IMG/VR virus record: IMGVR_UViG_3300009154_000276
Span: 1 to 24,249 of that record
Reading direction: 5' to 3' (one strand)
DNA length: 24,249 nucleotides
Source: a virus
The translations under genes and the position numbers were made by a program. Shown here piece by piece: positions 15,984 through 22,628 of the stretch; the stretch's first letter is position 1, and each line of letters begins with the position of its first letter. Below the pieces are notes generated by a model. That model saw only the letters and a program-made list of their open reading frames with translations. It was not told the origin of the DNA and ran no database searches.

Positions 15984-17072
15984 ATGTCGAACGTCATTCG
16001 GATAAAGAGAAGAAACGCAAACGGTGCCGCAGGCGCGCCGTCAAGCCTTCAGCAAGCGGAGCTTGCTCTGAATGAAGCAGACGGCGTTCTCTACGCTGGC
16101 TTCGGAACCGGCGGTGCGGGCGGCAGCGCGACTACGATCGCATCGATTGGCGGCACAAACTGGGCGAGCAAGGCGTATGTCACCAGCGCGGTCGCTGCCG
16201 TGGACGTTTCCTCGCAGCTTGCCAGCTACGCTCTCCTCGCATCGCCAACGCTAACCGGCACGCCAAACTCGACGACCCCCAGCACGTCTGACAACTCGAC
16301 TCGCATCGCAACCACCGCGTATGTCCAGGCTCAGTCCTATGTGACGACGGCTGCGAGGCTCGACCAGTTCGCCGTGCCGACGAGCAGCGTGTCGATGAAC
16401 TCGCAGAAGATCACGAACCTCGGGACGCCAACAGCCGACGGCGATGCCGTCAGTAAGTCCTATGCCGACGCTCTCCGCAGCGGACTTGACGTGAAGCAGT
16501 CAGTGCGAGCCGCTACCACGGCGAACATCACGCTCTCAGGCACGCAGACGATCGACGGCGTGGCCGTGATCGCTGGAGACCGGGTGCTGGTCAAGAATCA
16601 GTCATCGGGCTTGCAGAACGGCATCTATGTCGTCGCGGCTGGCTCGTGGTCGCGGGCTACGGACGCAGACGCAGACTCAGAGATCAATCCGGGGATGTTC
16701 TGCTTCGTCGAGGAAGGCACGGTCGGCGCGGACACGGGCTGGGTCTGCTCGAACAACGCTCCGACGACCGTCGGCACCACGGCCCTAACTTTCGCTCAGT
16801 TCAGCGGTGCAGGCTCGTTCTCTGTGGATTCGACCCTGACCAAGACCGGCAACTCGATCGGCCTGACCTCGGGCATCGCCACCGCTGGCACCTACACGAG
16901 CGTTACGGTTGACACCTACGGTCGCGTGACGGCGGGCAGCACCCCAGCGATGCAGTCGCAGATCACGGCAGTCGGCCTGCTCAAGGGGGCGGGTGCGGGC
17001 AGCGTGTCGGCGGCGGTGGCAGGGACGGATTACCTCGATGGCAACAGCACTCTTGATTGCGGAAGCTTTTGA
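15984..17072 (+). CDS. Tail fibre protein with Mtd-like N-terminal module
   Basis: 362 residues with the best ribosome-binding site of the array (AAGGAGG 8 bases upstream). The N-terminus VIRIKRRNANGAAGAPSSL, then ELALNEADGVLYAG, fits the conserved N-terminal attachment module of many phage fibres (as in the Bordetella phage tropism determinant and others). The middle has ITNLGTPTADGDAVSKSYAD and VKNQSSGLQNGIYVV, both frequent in fibre shafts. The C-terminus carries TVDTYGRVTAGSTP and a short Gly/Ala end. Predicted trimeric, beta-rich shaft. It probably links the fibre cluster to the baseplate. No receptor-binding domain is recognised at its C-terminus. Confidence 0.8.
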   Translation: MSNVIRIKRRNANGAAGAPSSLQQAELALNEADGVLYAGFGTGGAGGSATTIASIGGTNWASKAYVTSAVAAVDVSSQLASYALLASPTLTGTPNSTTPSTSDNSTRIATTAYVQAQSYVTTAARLDQFAVPTSSVSMNSQKITNLGTPTADGDAVSKSYADALRSGLDVKQSVRAATTANITLSGTQTIDGVAVIAGDRVLVKNQSSGLQNGIYVVAAGSWSRATDADADSEINPGMFCFVEEGTVGADTGWVCSNNAPTTVGTTALTFAQFSGAGSFSVDSTLTKTGNSIGLTSGIATAGTYTSVTVDTYGRVTAGSTPAMQSQITAVGLLKGAGAGSVSAAVAGTDYLDGNSTLDCGSF

Positions 17073-17075
17073 TCG

Positions 17076-18332
17076 ATGGCGAACACGATCCGTAACCTTT
17101 ACTCGAACACGGCAGGCAACACGCCTTCGTCGCTTGGCAACGGCGTCATCGCCCTGAATCAAGCCGATGGCAAGTTGTTCTACCGCTCGTCTGCCGGTGT
17201 CGTCACGGCACTGGCAACAGGCAGTGGCGGTGCAACGCAGGTGTACGAGTACGCGACGACGGCGAACTTCCCTGCCACTGGCAGTGCTGCTCAGTTGGTT
17301 ATCGCGACCGACACGGGGCGAGTCTATCGTTGGGCGGGTGCTTCTTACATCGAGATTGGCCCTCTCGGTGGTGCCGCGACTGACACGCGGTGGGATTTGT
17401 TCTTGCCTGCCGCCCCAACAAGCGTGACGGCGATGTCTGGCGATACGCAAGCCACATTGTCTTGGACTGCTCCAACTGTGGCTGTTCCAGTGACGGACTA
17501 CCTCGTCCAATACTCTTCCAACTCTGGGTCTTCTTGGACGGCGTTTAGCCGATCTGCTTCTACTGCCACAAGTGCGACGGTCACAGGGCTAACCAACGGA
17601 ACAAGCTATGTGTTCCGCGTAGCGGCGGTTAACGGTGTTGGCACCGGAAGTTACTCATCAAGCAGTAACAGTGTCACAGTGGGTGGAGATCCCTATTTCT
17701 CGTCAGTTGCGCTGTTGCTCCGAATGGACGGCACAGGAAACACGTTTACGGATTCCAGCGGCACGCCAAAGACGATCACAGCCAGTGGCAACGCAACGCA
17801 ATCGACTGCCCAGAGCAAGTTTGGTGGAAAGAGCGCGTATTTTGCGGCATCTGGAGATTATCTCTCGATGTCTGGCGTAAACGTAGGCACGTCGGATTTC
17901 ACGATTGAAATGTGGGTCAAGACGGCAAGCAGCGTGCAATACGCACAGCTTATAGGTAACGAAAATGCCTCAACAAACGAAGGATTTTCCCTGCTCATAA
18001 ACAACAACTCCTCTACTGGCGGACAGATCGCTCTGTACCGCGGAGGCTTGGTTGTTTCAACGCCTTCTGGCGATTACTCAGACGATGCTTGGCATCACGT
18101 TGCGGTGAGTAGAAGCGGAACAACTGTGAGGTTGTACGTTGACGGCACGCTTGCCTCAACAGGAACATCATCGTCAAGTTTTTCGTCGACTGCGCCAATG
18201 TATATCGCCTACAACAGCCAGTTTCCGCCGAGAAACATGATTGGCTATATAGACGATGTCAGAGTCAGCACCGTGGCAAGGTACACAGGATCAACGCTCA
18301 CCGTCCCAGCAGCGGCATTTACTAACTTTTAA
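17076..18332 (+). CDS. Fibronectin-III fibre protein with LamG-like C-terminus
   Basis: 418 residues. N-terminal module MANTIRNLYSNTAGNTPSSLGNGVIALNQADGKLF is a relative of the preceding protein's N-terminal pattern. A T-x-x-V-Y-R-W-x-G-x-S-Y-x-E-I-G-P element follows (about 85-100), then a linker DTRWDLFLPAAPTSVTA. A fibronectin type III domain covers ~108-204 (SWTAPT, TDYLVQYSSNSGSSW, TSYVFRVAAVN). The last ~205 residues are a LamG/concanavalin-like jelly roll: LLLRMDGTGNTFTDSSG, FGGKSAYF, DFTIEMWVK, WHHVAVSRSG, VRLYVDGTLA, IDDVRV. The family binds glycans, so this is a likely receptor-binding fibre. It shares 26 identical bases with the next gene at the domain junction. Confidence 0.85.
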   Translation: MANTIRNLYSNTAGNTPSSLGNGVIALNQADGKLFYRSSAGVVTALATGSGGATQVYEYATTANFPATGSAAQLVIATDTGRVYRWAGASYIEIGPLGGAATDTRWDLFLPAAPTSVTAMSGDTQATLSWTAPTVAVPVTDYLVQYSSNSGSSWTAFSRSASTATSATVTGLTNGTSYVFRVAAVNGVGTGSYSSSSNSVTVGGDPYFSSVALLLRMDGTGNTFTDSSGTPKTITASGNATQSTAQSKFGGKSAYFAASGDYLSMSGVNVGTSDFTIEMWVKTASSVQYAQLIGNENASTNEGFSLLINNNSSTGGQIALYRGGLVVSTPSGDYSDDAWHHVAVSRSGTTVRLYVDGTLASTGTSSSSFSSTAPMYIAYNSQFPPRNMIGYIDDVRVSTVARYTGSTLTVPAAAFTNF

Positions 18333-19500
18333 ACATGGCACTCTCCCTCCCAGCATCACCGACAGTCGGTCAACTATCCGTTCAAAACGGCCGCACCTAC
18401 ACATGGAGCGGCTATGCGTGGGAGTTGACGCTCGCTGCCATCGGCACAACTACGGCCGAATACGCGGCTACGACCGCGTTCCCCTCGCCGGGCGTTGCCG
18501 GAATCTTGTATGTGGCGACAGACACGGCAAAAACATATCGCTGGACGGGCAACTCTTACGCGGAGCTTGGCCCGGTCGGCGGCAGCGTGGCCGACACGCG
18601 GTGGGATTTGTTCTTGCCCGCTGCGCCGACCAGCGTGACGGCATTTGCTGGCAATGCGCTGGTGACAGTGTCATGGACTGCACCAACTGTTCTGGCGCAG
18701 ACACCGATCACCGACTACACCGTGCAGTATTCGACAAACTCTGGGTCGTCTTGGACAACGGTTAGCAGGTCGGCATCAACGGCAACGAGCGCGGTCGTCA
18801 CAGGACTAACAAACGAAACAAGCTACGTTTTCCGCGTGGCGGCGGTGAATGGAGTCGGAACCGGCAGCTACTCAACGGCAAGCAGCGCTGCGACACCGGC
18901 GTCGTATGTTTTCCGCGCGATCCCGGTTCTTACGAGCGCGACATCCAGCGGCGTTGCATCGGCCAGCGCAACTCTAAACACCCAATTGCAGGCTTGGCGC
19001 GCGTTTGATAAGACGACTATCAATGACAACACCTACTACGCATCACCTGGTAATTGCGTTGGACATTGGATTCAATACGACTTTGGCAGTGGCGTATATA
19101 GCAACATTGGGGGGTACTCTATTACCTCGCGCTACAACACTGAATACGGTGATTCTACTTATGGAGAATCCCAAGCCCCAGTTAGTTGGACTTTTTCTGG
19201 TTCAAACAATGGAACAGACTTTGTAGTTTTGGACACTCGCACAAACTATCAATCGTTTACTTCAAATGGGCAGCCCAGAACATTTACATTATCAGCCGCG
19301 GCAAATTATCGCATATTTCGATGGACGTGGACAGCTAACACACCCTCTACCGCAGTAGTCATTCCCAAGCTTCAGCTTGTTTCCCCGTAAAACCTGACTT
19401 TTAACCGTGGCACTCTCATTCCCATCATCGCCAAGTGTCGGTCAATTGTCCTCGCAGAACGGTCGCACGTTTACTTGGACAGGTTCGGCGTGGGACTTGG
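18325..19500 (+). repeat. Duplicated start region of two adjacent fibre genes
   Basis: Copy one begins at 18325 and copy two at 19397, offset 1,072 bp. Both have ACTTTTAA, two bases, a start codon (ATG or GTG), then GGCACTCTC and the same MALS-x-P-x-SP-x-VGQL-S-x-QNGRT-[YF]-TW protein start over about 90-100 bp. In copy one the TAA of the repeat is the stop codon of the upstream gene. In copy two it is a non-coding remnant. Confidence 0.75.
18335..19390 (+). CDS. Fibronectin-III fibre protein with discoidin-like C-terminus (second)
   Basis: 351 residues. N-terminus MALSLPASPTVGQLSVQNGR then Y-T-W-S-G-Y-A-W is shared with the next gene. A second Y-R-W-T-G-N-S-Y-A-E-L-G-P element and DTRWDLFLPAAPTSVTA are shared with the previous gene. 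Fibronectin type III domain at ~91-189. The C-terminal ~160 residues are discoidin-like, similar in pattern to those of the 14270 protein (GGYSITS, SWTFSGSNNGTDF, RTFTL, YRIFRWTWT). The C-terminal part is visibly AT-richer than its surroundings, consistent with separate acquisition. No ribosome-binding site is visible, so translation probably depends on coupling with the previous gene (stop 2 bases upstream). Confidence 0.82.
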   Translation: MALSLPASPTVGQLSVQNGRTYTWSGYAWELTLAAIGTTTAEYAATTAFPSPGVAGILYVATDTAKTYRWTGNSYAELGPVGGSVADTRWDLFLPAAPTSVTAFAGNALVTVSWTAPTVLAQTPITDYTVQYSTNSGSSWTTVSRSASTATSAVVTGLTNETSYVFRVAAVNGVGTGSYSTASSAATPASYVFRAIPVLTSATSSGVASASATLNTQLQAWRAFDKTTINDNTYYASPGNCVGHWIQYDFGSGVYSNIGGYSITSRYNTEYGDSTYGESQAPVSWTFSGSNNGTDFVVLDTRTNYQSFTSNGQPRTFTLSAAANYRIFRWTWTANTPSTAVVIPKLQLVSP

Positions 19501-19685
19501 CTACCAACGTCGCAGCGCATGCTTCATCGCACGGCTCAAGCGGCGGTGATCCGATAACTCCCGCCGCCATCGGTGCGGCTGCGACAAGTCACTCGCACGC
19601 GGCAAGCGACATAACCAGCGGGACGCTCGCGCAGGCCCGCCTAGATTTCATCCCGATTCATCCGTTTCTATTGATGGGAGGCTGA
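19407..19685 (+). CDS. Short fibre protein sharing its N-terminus with the previous gene
   Basis: 92 residues from GTG 19407, the position aligned with the ATG of the upstream paralogue. The first ~30 residues repeat that paralogue's N-terminus (MALSFPSSPSVGQLSSQNGR). Then comes a fibre motif set HASSHGSSGGDPITPAAIG and SHSHAASDITSGTLAQARL, standard in phage shafts. There is no C-terminal adhesin domain, so this is either a short stand-alone piece or a fibre truncated by the recombination that made the duplication. The next gene follows after one base. Confidence 0.65.
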   Translation: MALSFPSSPSVGQLSSQNGRTFTWTGSAWDLATNVAAHASSHGSSGGDPITPAAIGAAATSHSHAASDITSGTLAQARLDFIPIHPFLLMGG

Positions 19686-19686
19686 A

Positions 19687-20016
19687 ATGCCACAGACACA
19701 CAAAGTTCTCGGACAGTTAAACCCATCAGCTACGACGCTGACGACGCTCTACACGGTGGCGGCGTCTACCAGCACCATTGTTTCGACACTGTCGATATGC
19801 AACCAAGCCGCAACGTCAGCAACGTATAGAGTCGCCATTCGGCCTGCGGGTGCGACGGTGGCGGCGCAGCACTATCTGGTGTACGACTCGGCGATTCCGG
19901 CCAACGATACAATCACGCTCACTCTCGGCATTACTCTCGCTGCAACAGATGTGATCAGCGTCTACGCAAGCTCGGCCACTCTGTCGTTCGGCGCGTATGG
20001 AGTGGAGATCACATGA
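19687..20016 (+). CDS. Small tail-fibre-region protein, 109 aa
   Basis: ATG preceded by GGGAGG (5 bases). All-beta sequence of a phage type I recall next to fibres: VLGQLNPSATTLTTLYTVAA, then STLSICNQ, TYRVAIRPAG, YDSAIPANDTITLTLGITLAATDVI, VYASSA. The regular strand pattern suggests a small beta-sandwich used for fibre assembly or as a virion accessory. Exact function is unknown. Its stop overlaps the next start (ATGA). Confidence 0.7.
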   Translation: MPQTHKVLGQLNPSATTLTTLYTVAASTSTIVSTLSICNQAATSATYRVAIRPAGATVAAQHYLVYDSAIPANDTITLTLGITLAATDVISVYASSATLSFGAYGVEIT

Positions 20017-20858
20017 GCAGGCGACTGACTAGCGGAACATCGCTGCGAGGTGCTGCGCTGTCGTCGGCAATTTGGCCGTCTCGCATTGCTGTGCAGTACC
20101 TAATTGCTGGTGGTGGCGGCAGTGGTGGGGCTGGCCCTCGCGGTGGGGCTGGCGGGGCTGGCGGATTTCTTACCGGCACATTCCCAGCGGTCGTTGGCGT
20201 GACCTATTCGTTCGTTGTCGGCGGCGGTGGCACTCTTGCCTATGCCTACGGCGCAAGCTCCTCAACACCCGGAACAACAGGAACATCAACAACTGCTCTC
20301 GGCCTAACGGCAATTGGCGGCGGGTTTGGAGGAGGTGGAGACGGCACTCCTGCTGGTGGTTCCGGCGCGAGCGGCGGCGGATCATATGGGTCTGCGGCGT
20401 TTGGATTTGGTTCGCAAGGTACCCAAGGCTTTAACGGAGGTTATGGATACGCAGGCGGTGTCTATGCGACCGGAGGCGGTGGTGGTGCCGGGGGTGCCGG
20501 AGGCAGCGCAACAACGTCCGCCGCCGGAAATGGCGGGTCGGGTGTCAGCAGCAACATAACAGGCAGTTCATTAGGTTACTGCGGCGGCGGCAGCGGCGCG
20601 AACTACCTATCTGCCACGGCTGGCACTGCAACGGACGGCGGCGGCAGCGGTCGAAACACATCGCCATCAAATCAAGCCGCCTCGCAGGGCGCGGCAAATC
20701 GCGGTGGTGGTGGAGGAGCGGGCGGTAACGGTGGCAGCGGCGTGGTCATCATTCGCAGCCCTTCCCCAGCAATTTCAACGACAGGATCGCCGACAGTCAC
20801 TCCTGTTGGCAGCGATTACGTTTACACATTCACCGGATCGGGGAGTATCACCTTCTAA
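20013..20858 (+). CDS. Glycine-rich adhesin
   Basis: 281 residues, more than a quarter Gly, in many poly-Gly stretches (GGGGSGG, GGAGGAGG, ATGGGGGAGGAGG). The early QYLIAGGGGSGG with TYSFVVGGGG and the late GGGGGAGGNGGSGVVIIR are typical of phage glycine-rich tip proteins. The layout recalls polyglycine-sandwich adhesins of T-even fibre tips (gp38), in which Gly-rich runs are separated by variable loops that contact the receptor. The short C-terminal domain ends in YVYTFTGSGSITF. GGAG precedes the ATG. Starts and ends overlap neighbours, as in the rest of the array. Probable receptor-binding tip. Confidence 0.8.
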   Translation: MSRRLTSGTSLRGAALSSAIWPSRIAVQYLIAGGGGSGGAGPRGGAGGAGGFLTGTFPAVVGVTYSFVVGGGGTLAYAYGASSSTPGTTGTSTTALGLTAIGGGFGGGGDGTPAGGSGASGGGSYGSAAFGFGSQGTQGFNGGYGYAGGVYATGGGGGAGGAGGSATTSAAGNGGSGVSSNITGSSLGYCGGGSGANYLSATAGTATDGGGSGRNTSPSNQAASQGAANRGGGGGAGGNGGSGVVIIRSPSPAISTTGSPTVTPVGSDYVYTFTGSGSITF

Positions 20859-21148
20859 TGGCACACTTCGCCGAGTTGGACGAGAACAATGTCGTCACAT
20901 CTGTAGCAGTGGTCGCCAACGAGGTGCTTCTCGTTGACGGCGTTGAGGTCGAGTCGAATGGTATTGACCTCATGGAGTCAATCACAGGGCATCGGCGGTG
21001 GGTGCAGACATCGTACAGCGGCAAATTCAGACTTAATTACGCCGGGATTGGTTATCTGTGGCGAGATGACTTGCAGGGCTTTGTCCCGCCATGTCCCGGC
21101 GAGGGATGGACGCTTGATGAGGCTACTGGGACGTGGGTGGAGCCTTGA
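20858..21148 (+). CDS. Small conserved phage protein (MAHFAELDENN family)
   Basis: 96 residues whose start MAHFAELDENNVVTSVAVVANE, centre WVQTSYSGKFRLNYAGIGYLW and end FVPPCPGEGW then WVEP match a family well represented in marine podoviruses, myoviruses and cyanophages, usually near fibre or lysis genes. Function is not established, but a fibre-associated or virion role is likely. The start overlaps the glycine-rich adhesin stop (TAATG). In this copy the usual Pro/Lys-rich C-terminal block is kept with a Cys. Confidence 0.85.
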   Translation: MAHFAELDENNVVTSVAVVANEVLLVDGVEVESNGIDLMESITGHRRWVQTSYSGKFRLNYAGIGYLWRDDLQGFVPPCPGEGWTLDEATGTWVEP

Positions 21149-21270
21149 GAGCAGTCCTGTCGAAGTGCCTCGCAGCCATCGCCATCGCAATAGCCATCGT
21201 CGCGCAGGCTCTCATGTTCGCTGCCGAGACCCTCGGAGACATGAGCGATGAGTGGAACTCCGACTCCTAG
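21133..21270 (+). CDS. Small membrane protein, ~41-45 aa
   Basis: A short frame running out of the end of the preceding gene. Start is either GTG 21133 (GAGG 10 bases upstream) or TTG 21145, which overlaps the previous stop as TTGA. The product is mostly one hydrophobic helix (LSKCLAAIAIAIAIVAQALMF) followed by an acidic tail ending in DMSDEWNSDS. It ends with TAG inside a CTAG shared with the integrase stop on the other strand. Holin-like or Rz1-like roles are guesses. Reality is moderately likely from coupling and composition. Confidence 0.5.
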   Translation: MGGALRAVLSKCLAAIAIAIAIVAQALMFAAETLGDMSDEWNSDS

Positions 21271-22121
21271 ACAACCTTGGGCAGGACGCTCGGGGCCGGC
21301 ACGCCTGGGCTGACGATCCTGGGGTCAAGGTATTTTTTCGTGACCGCAGGACTCGAGTGATCAAGCAGCCGCTGGGCTGACCCGCCGGCCGCCTCGTAGT
21401 AGCTCGCCGTAGTCTTCCTGATCCTGTGGAACTTGCACCGCCGATCGCTGGGCAGTCCAGCTCGCTGAAGGATGATCTTCAAGATTCGCCAAAGGCATGT
21501 GCGGTGCCGATCCCAAGGAATCGCCGTGTCGTCGGGGCCGCGGCGAATCGCCAGAAGGGCGTCGGCGCATTCGACGCTGATTTCGCGGAGGATGTCCCGC
21601 CGCCGCCCCTTGCGCTCCTCGGCGCGGAAGATCACGTTGCACCCGCGAACGTCGCCGGCCCGCACATCAACGACCGAAGCTATCCGTTCGCCCGTGTCGT
21701 AGCAAAGAAGTAGGATCGCCTTCCACACCGCCGCCGCGGGAAAGCCGCCGATGCGGCCCTGCTCCTGGGCGGCGGCAGCCAGGATCGCCTTCATCTCGTC
21801 GGTCAGCCATGCCTCGGGGATTCGCTCTGGCACGATAATCCGCGGCACCTGCGGCCAAGTGTCGCAGAGCTTTCTGCGGGCGCAGAACTCCCAGAGAGCG
21901 CGAACCTGGGCGCGATCCTTGGCTGCCGTGGCCGCCGACAGCTCGCGGATGCGGCGGGCCAGAAACCGGGCCACCGACAACTCCTCGAGATCGGTGGTCT
22001 CTGGCGGACGCCCGAGCACATCGCCCCAGGATCGCAGCGTGTATCCGTATAGCGTGATCGTGCGGTCGCTGACGCCTGTCAGCGGCGCGTAGAGATCACG
22101 CAGGACGTGGTGCAAGAGCAT
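21267..22121 (-). CDS. int: Tyrosine recombinase (phage integrase)
   Basis: Site-specific recombinase of the lambda Int/XerC family that would integrate and excise the phage. From ATG at 22121 the protein has 284 residues: N-terminal core-binding (SAM-like) domain with helices to about 100, then the catalytic domain with R146 (DTGERIASV), K171, H232-x-x-R235 (FHRIRKT), H255 (LLDHSS) and Y264 (KKYLD), a full catalytic set. ATG 22121 is chosen because AAAGGAG sits 9 bases upstream. The frame extends 18 codons further to 22175, through the terminator T-run. No typical N-terminal arm-binding domain is evident, so it is a short integrase. It is transcribed towards the fibre array, convergent with it. 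Confidence 0.93.
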   Translation of the reverse strand: MLLHHVLRDLYAPLTGVSDRTITLYGYTLRSWGDVLGRPPETTDLEELSVARFLARRIRELSAATAAKDRAQVRALWEFCARRKLCDTWPQVPRIIVPERIPEAWLTDEMKAILAAAAQEQGRIGGFPAAAVWKAILLLCYDTGERIASVVDVRAGDVRGCNVIFRAEERKGRRRDILREISVECADALLAIRRGPDDTAIPWDRHRTCLWRILKIILQRAGLPSDRRCKFHRIRKTTASYYEAAGGSAQRLLDHSSPAVTKKYLDPRIVSPGVPAPSVLPKVV

Positions 22122-22130
22122 GGGGTGTCT

Positions 22131-22145
22131 CTCCTTTAAAAGGAG
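22131..22145 (-). promoter_or_regulatory. Integrase ribosome-binding site inside a perfect inverted repeat
   Basis: On the minus strand CTCCTTT, T, AAAGGAG reads as a 7-1-7 inverted repeat, 9 bases before the integrase ATG. The AAAGGAG half is the Shine-Dalgarno motif. A transcript could fold with CTCCT pairing to AGGAG over a 5-base loop, hiding the ribosome site. It could equally be a DNA operator. Confidence 0.5.
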
Positions 22146-22162
22146 TACCACTTCCATGCGAG

Positions 22163-22199
22163 AAAAAAAGAACACGCGCCCCCCCTTGGGGGGGCGCGT
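22163..22199 (-). terminator. Strong intrinsic terminator upstream of integrase
   Basis: Twelve-base-pair stem: ACGCG plus seven C (22174-22185) against seven G plus CGCGT (22188-22199), with the inner C-G pair closing only two bases (effectively a tetraloop). On the minus strand the stem is followed after four bases by seven T (complement of the A-run at 22163-22169). It would end transcription from the small gene at 22218 before integrase. Confidence 0.8.
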
Positions 22200-22217
22200 T
22201 GGGAAAGAAATTTTCCC

Positions 22218-22421
22218 TTATGAGAGTTCCGAAAACTTTTCCGGCGTCAGGACAAAAGCGCTTGTTAGGCGGCAATGAGGCCACTGTGAGCCAATTGTTC
22301 GCAACCACTTCTCGCGGGCCTTCTCTGCGGCCTGGGCGGGTGTGGGCGTCACCACGACGATCTCGTCGGCATCGAGTTGAGACTCTGACTCCCATTCGCA
22401 AATCACCGTGTAGCGAGGCAT
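22218..22421 (-). CDS. Small protein upstream of integrase, 67 aa
   Basis: 67 residues with a good ribosome-binding site (GGAGGT 8 bases before the ATG). Sequence MPRYTVICEWESESQLDADE, then IVVVTPTPAQAAEKAREKW, reads as strand, strand, helix, strand, a compact alpha/beta fold rather than shadow coding. Directly after its stop come a GGGAAA/TTTCCC hairpin and the strong terminator, so it is probably a one-gene transcript. It has no helix-turn-helix, so an excisionase role is not supported, although position between the control region and integrase suggests a related accessory. No family is recognised with confidence. Confidence 0.65.
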   Translation of the reverse strand: MPRYTVICEWESESQLDADEIVVVTPTPAQAAEKAREKWLRTIGSQWPHCRLTSAFVLTPEKFSELS

Positions 22422-22471
22422 CAGCAGGCACCTCCATGTGTCTTCCTTGTGGGGGCTGGCTTTTTGCCGGC

Positions 22472-22502
22472 CCGTGTGGCACCATGCGTCGGTTCCACAC
22501 GG
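22472..22502. repeat. Perfect 8-bp inverted repeat in the control region
   Basis: CCGTGTGG (22472-22479) and CCACACGG (22495-22502) are exact inverted copies separated by 15 bases, with half-site centres 23 bases (about two helical turns) apart. The spacing suits a dimeric DNA-binding protein or recombinase arm sites. The likely candidates are the tandem-wHTH protein encoded at 22629 or the integrase. Confidence 0.5.
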
Positions 22503-22507
22503 CTGTA

Positions 22508-22527
22508 TTCAAATCCCCTATCCTCCA
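22508..22527 (+). other. Possible attP core resembling a tRNA 3' end
   Basis: TTCAAATCCCCTATCCTCCA reads like the T-loop, T-stem 3' side, acceptor 3' strand and discriminator of a tRNA. No matching 5' half is present (no GGAGGAT upstream on the plus strand, no T-stem partner). A bare tRNA 3' end in the control region of an integrase-bearing phage is the usual form of an attP. Chance similarity over 20 bases is possible. Confidence 0.3.
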
Positions 22528-22628
22528 CTCGTCAAGAGGGGGGCCGTGACGATTAGGCGAAAGTTGGCTTTTGGGCAGGCCACGCGGGTATTCTTCATCG
22601 GCGGCCAGATCGCCAGAAGGCAGACAGC

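Larger units (their letters stand above)
22422..22628. promoter_or_regulatory. Divergent non-coding control region
   Basis: About 200 bp between the minus-strand integration genes and the plus-strand early genes. It contains a GGGCTGGC/GCCGGCCC hairpin around TTTTT (22453-22473), an 8-bp perfect inverted repeat, a tRNA-3'-end-like segment and G/C-rich patches. Promoters for both directions should lie here, but only weak candidates are seen (a TTGACG-like -35 on the minus strand near 22530-22535, and a TATTCT on the plus strand with a 19-base spacer to TTGGCT). No protein-coding frame is convincing. Confidence 0.45.

Noticed and set aside
15984-17072. Diversity-generating retroelement target, because of the Mtd-like fibre N-terminus
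   Set aside because: No reverse transcriptase, template repeat or C-type-lectin variable region is seen in the window.
22156-22278. 40-codon plus-strand frame after AAAAGGAG (22138-22145), possible leader peptide
   Set aside because: It runs through the terminator hairpin and over the minus-strand small gene. The AAAAGGAG is explained as the mirror arm of the integrase ribosome-site repeat.
22400-22535. Complete tRNA gene ending at 22527
   Set aside because: There is no acceptor 5' strand, no T-stem partner and no anticodon arm. Only the 3' end resembles a tRNA.
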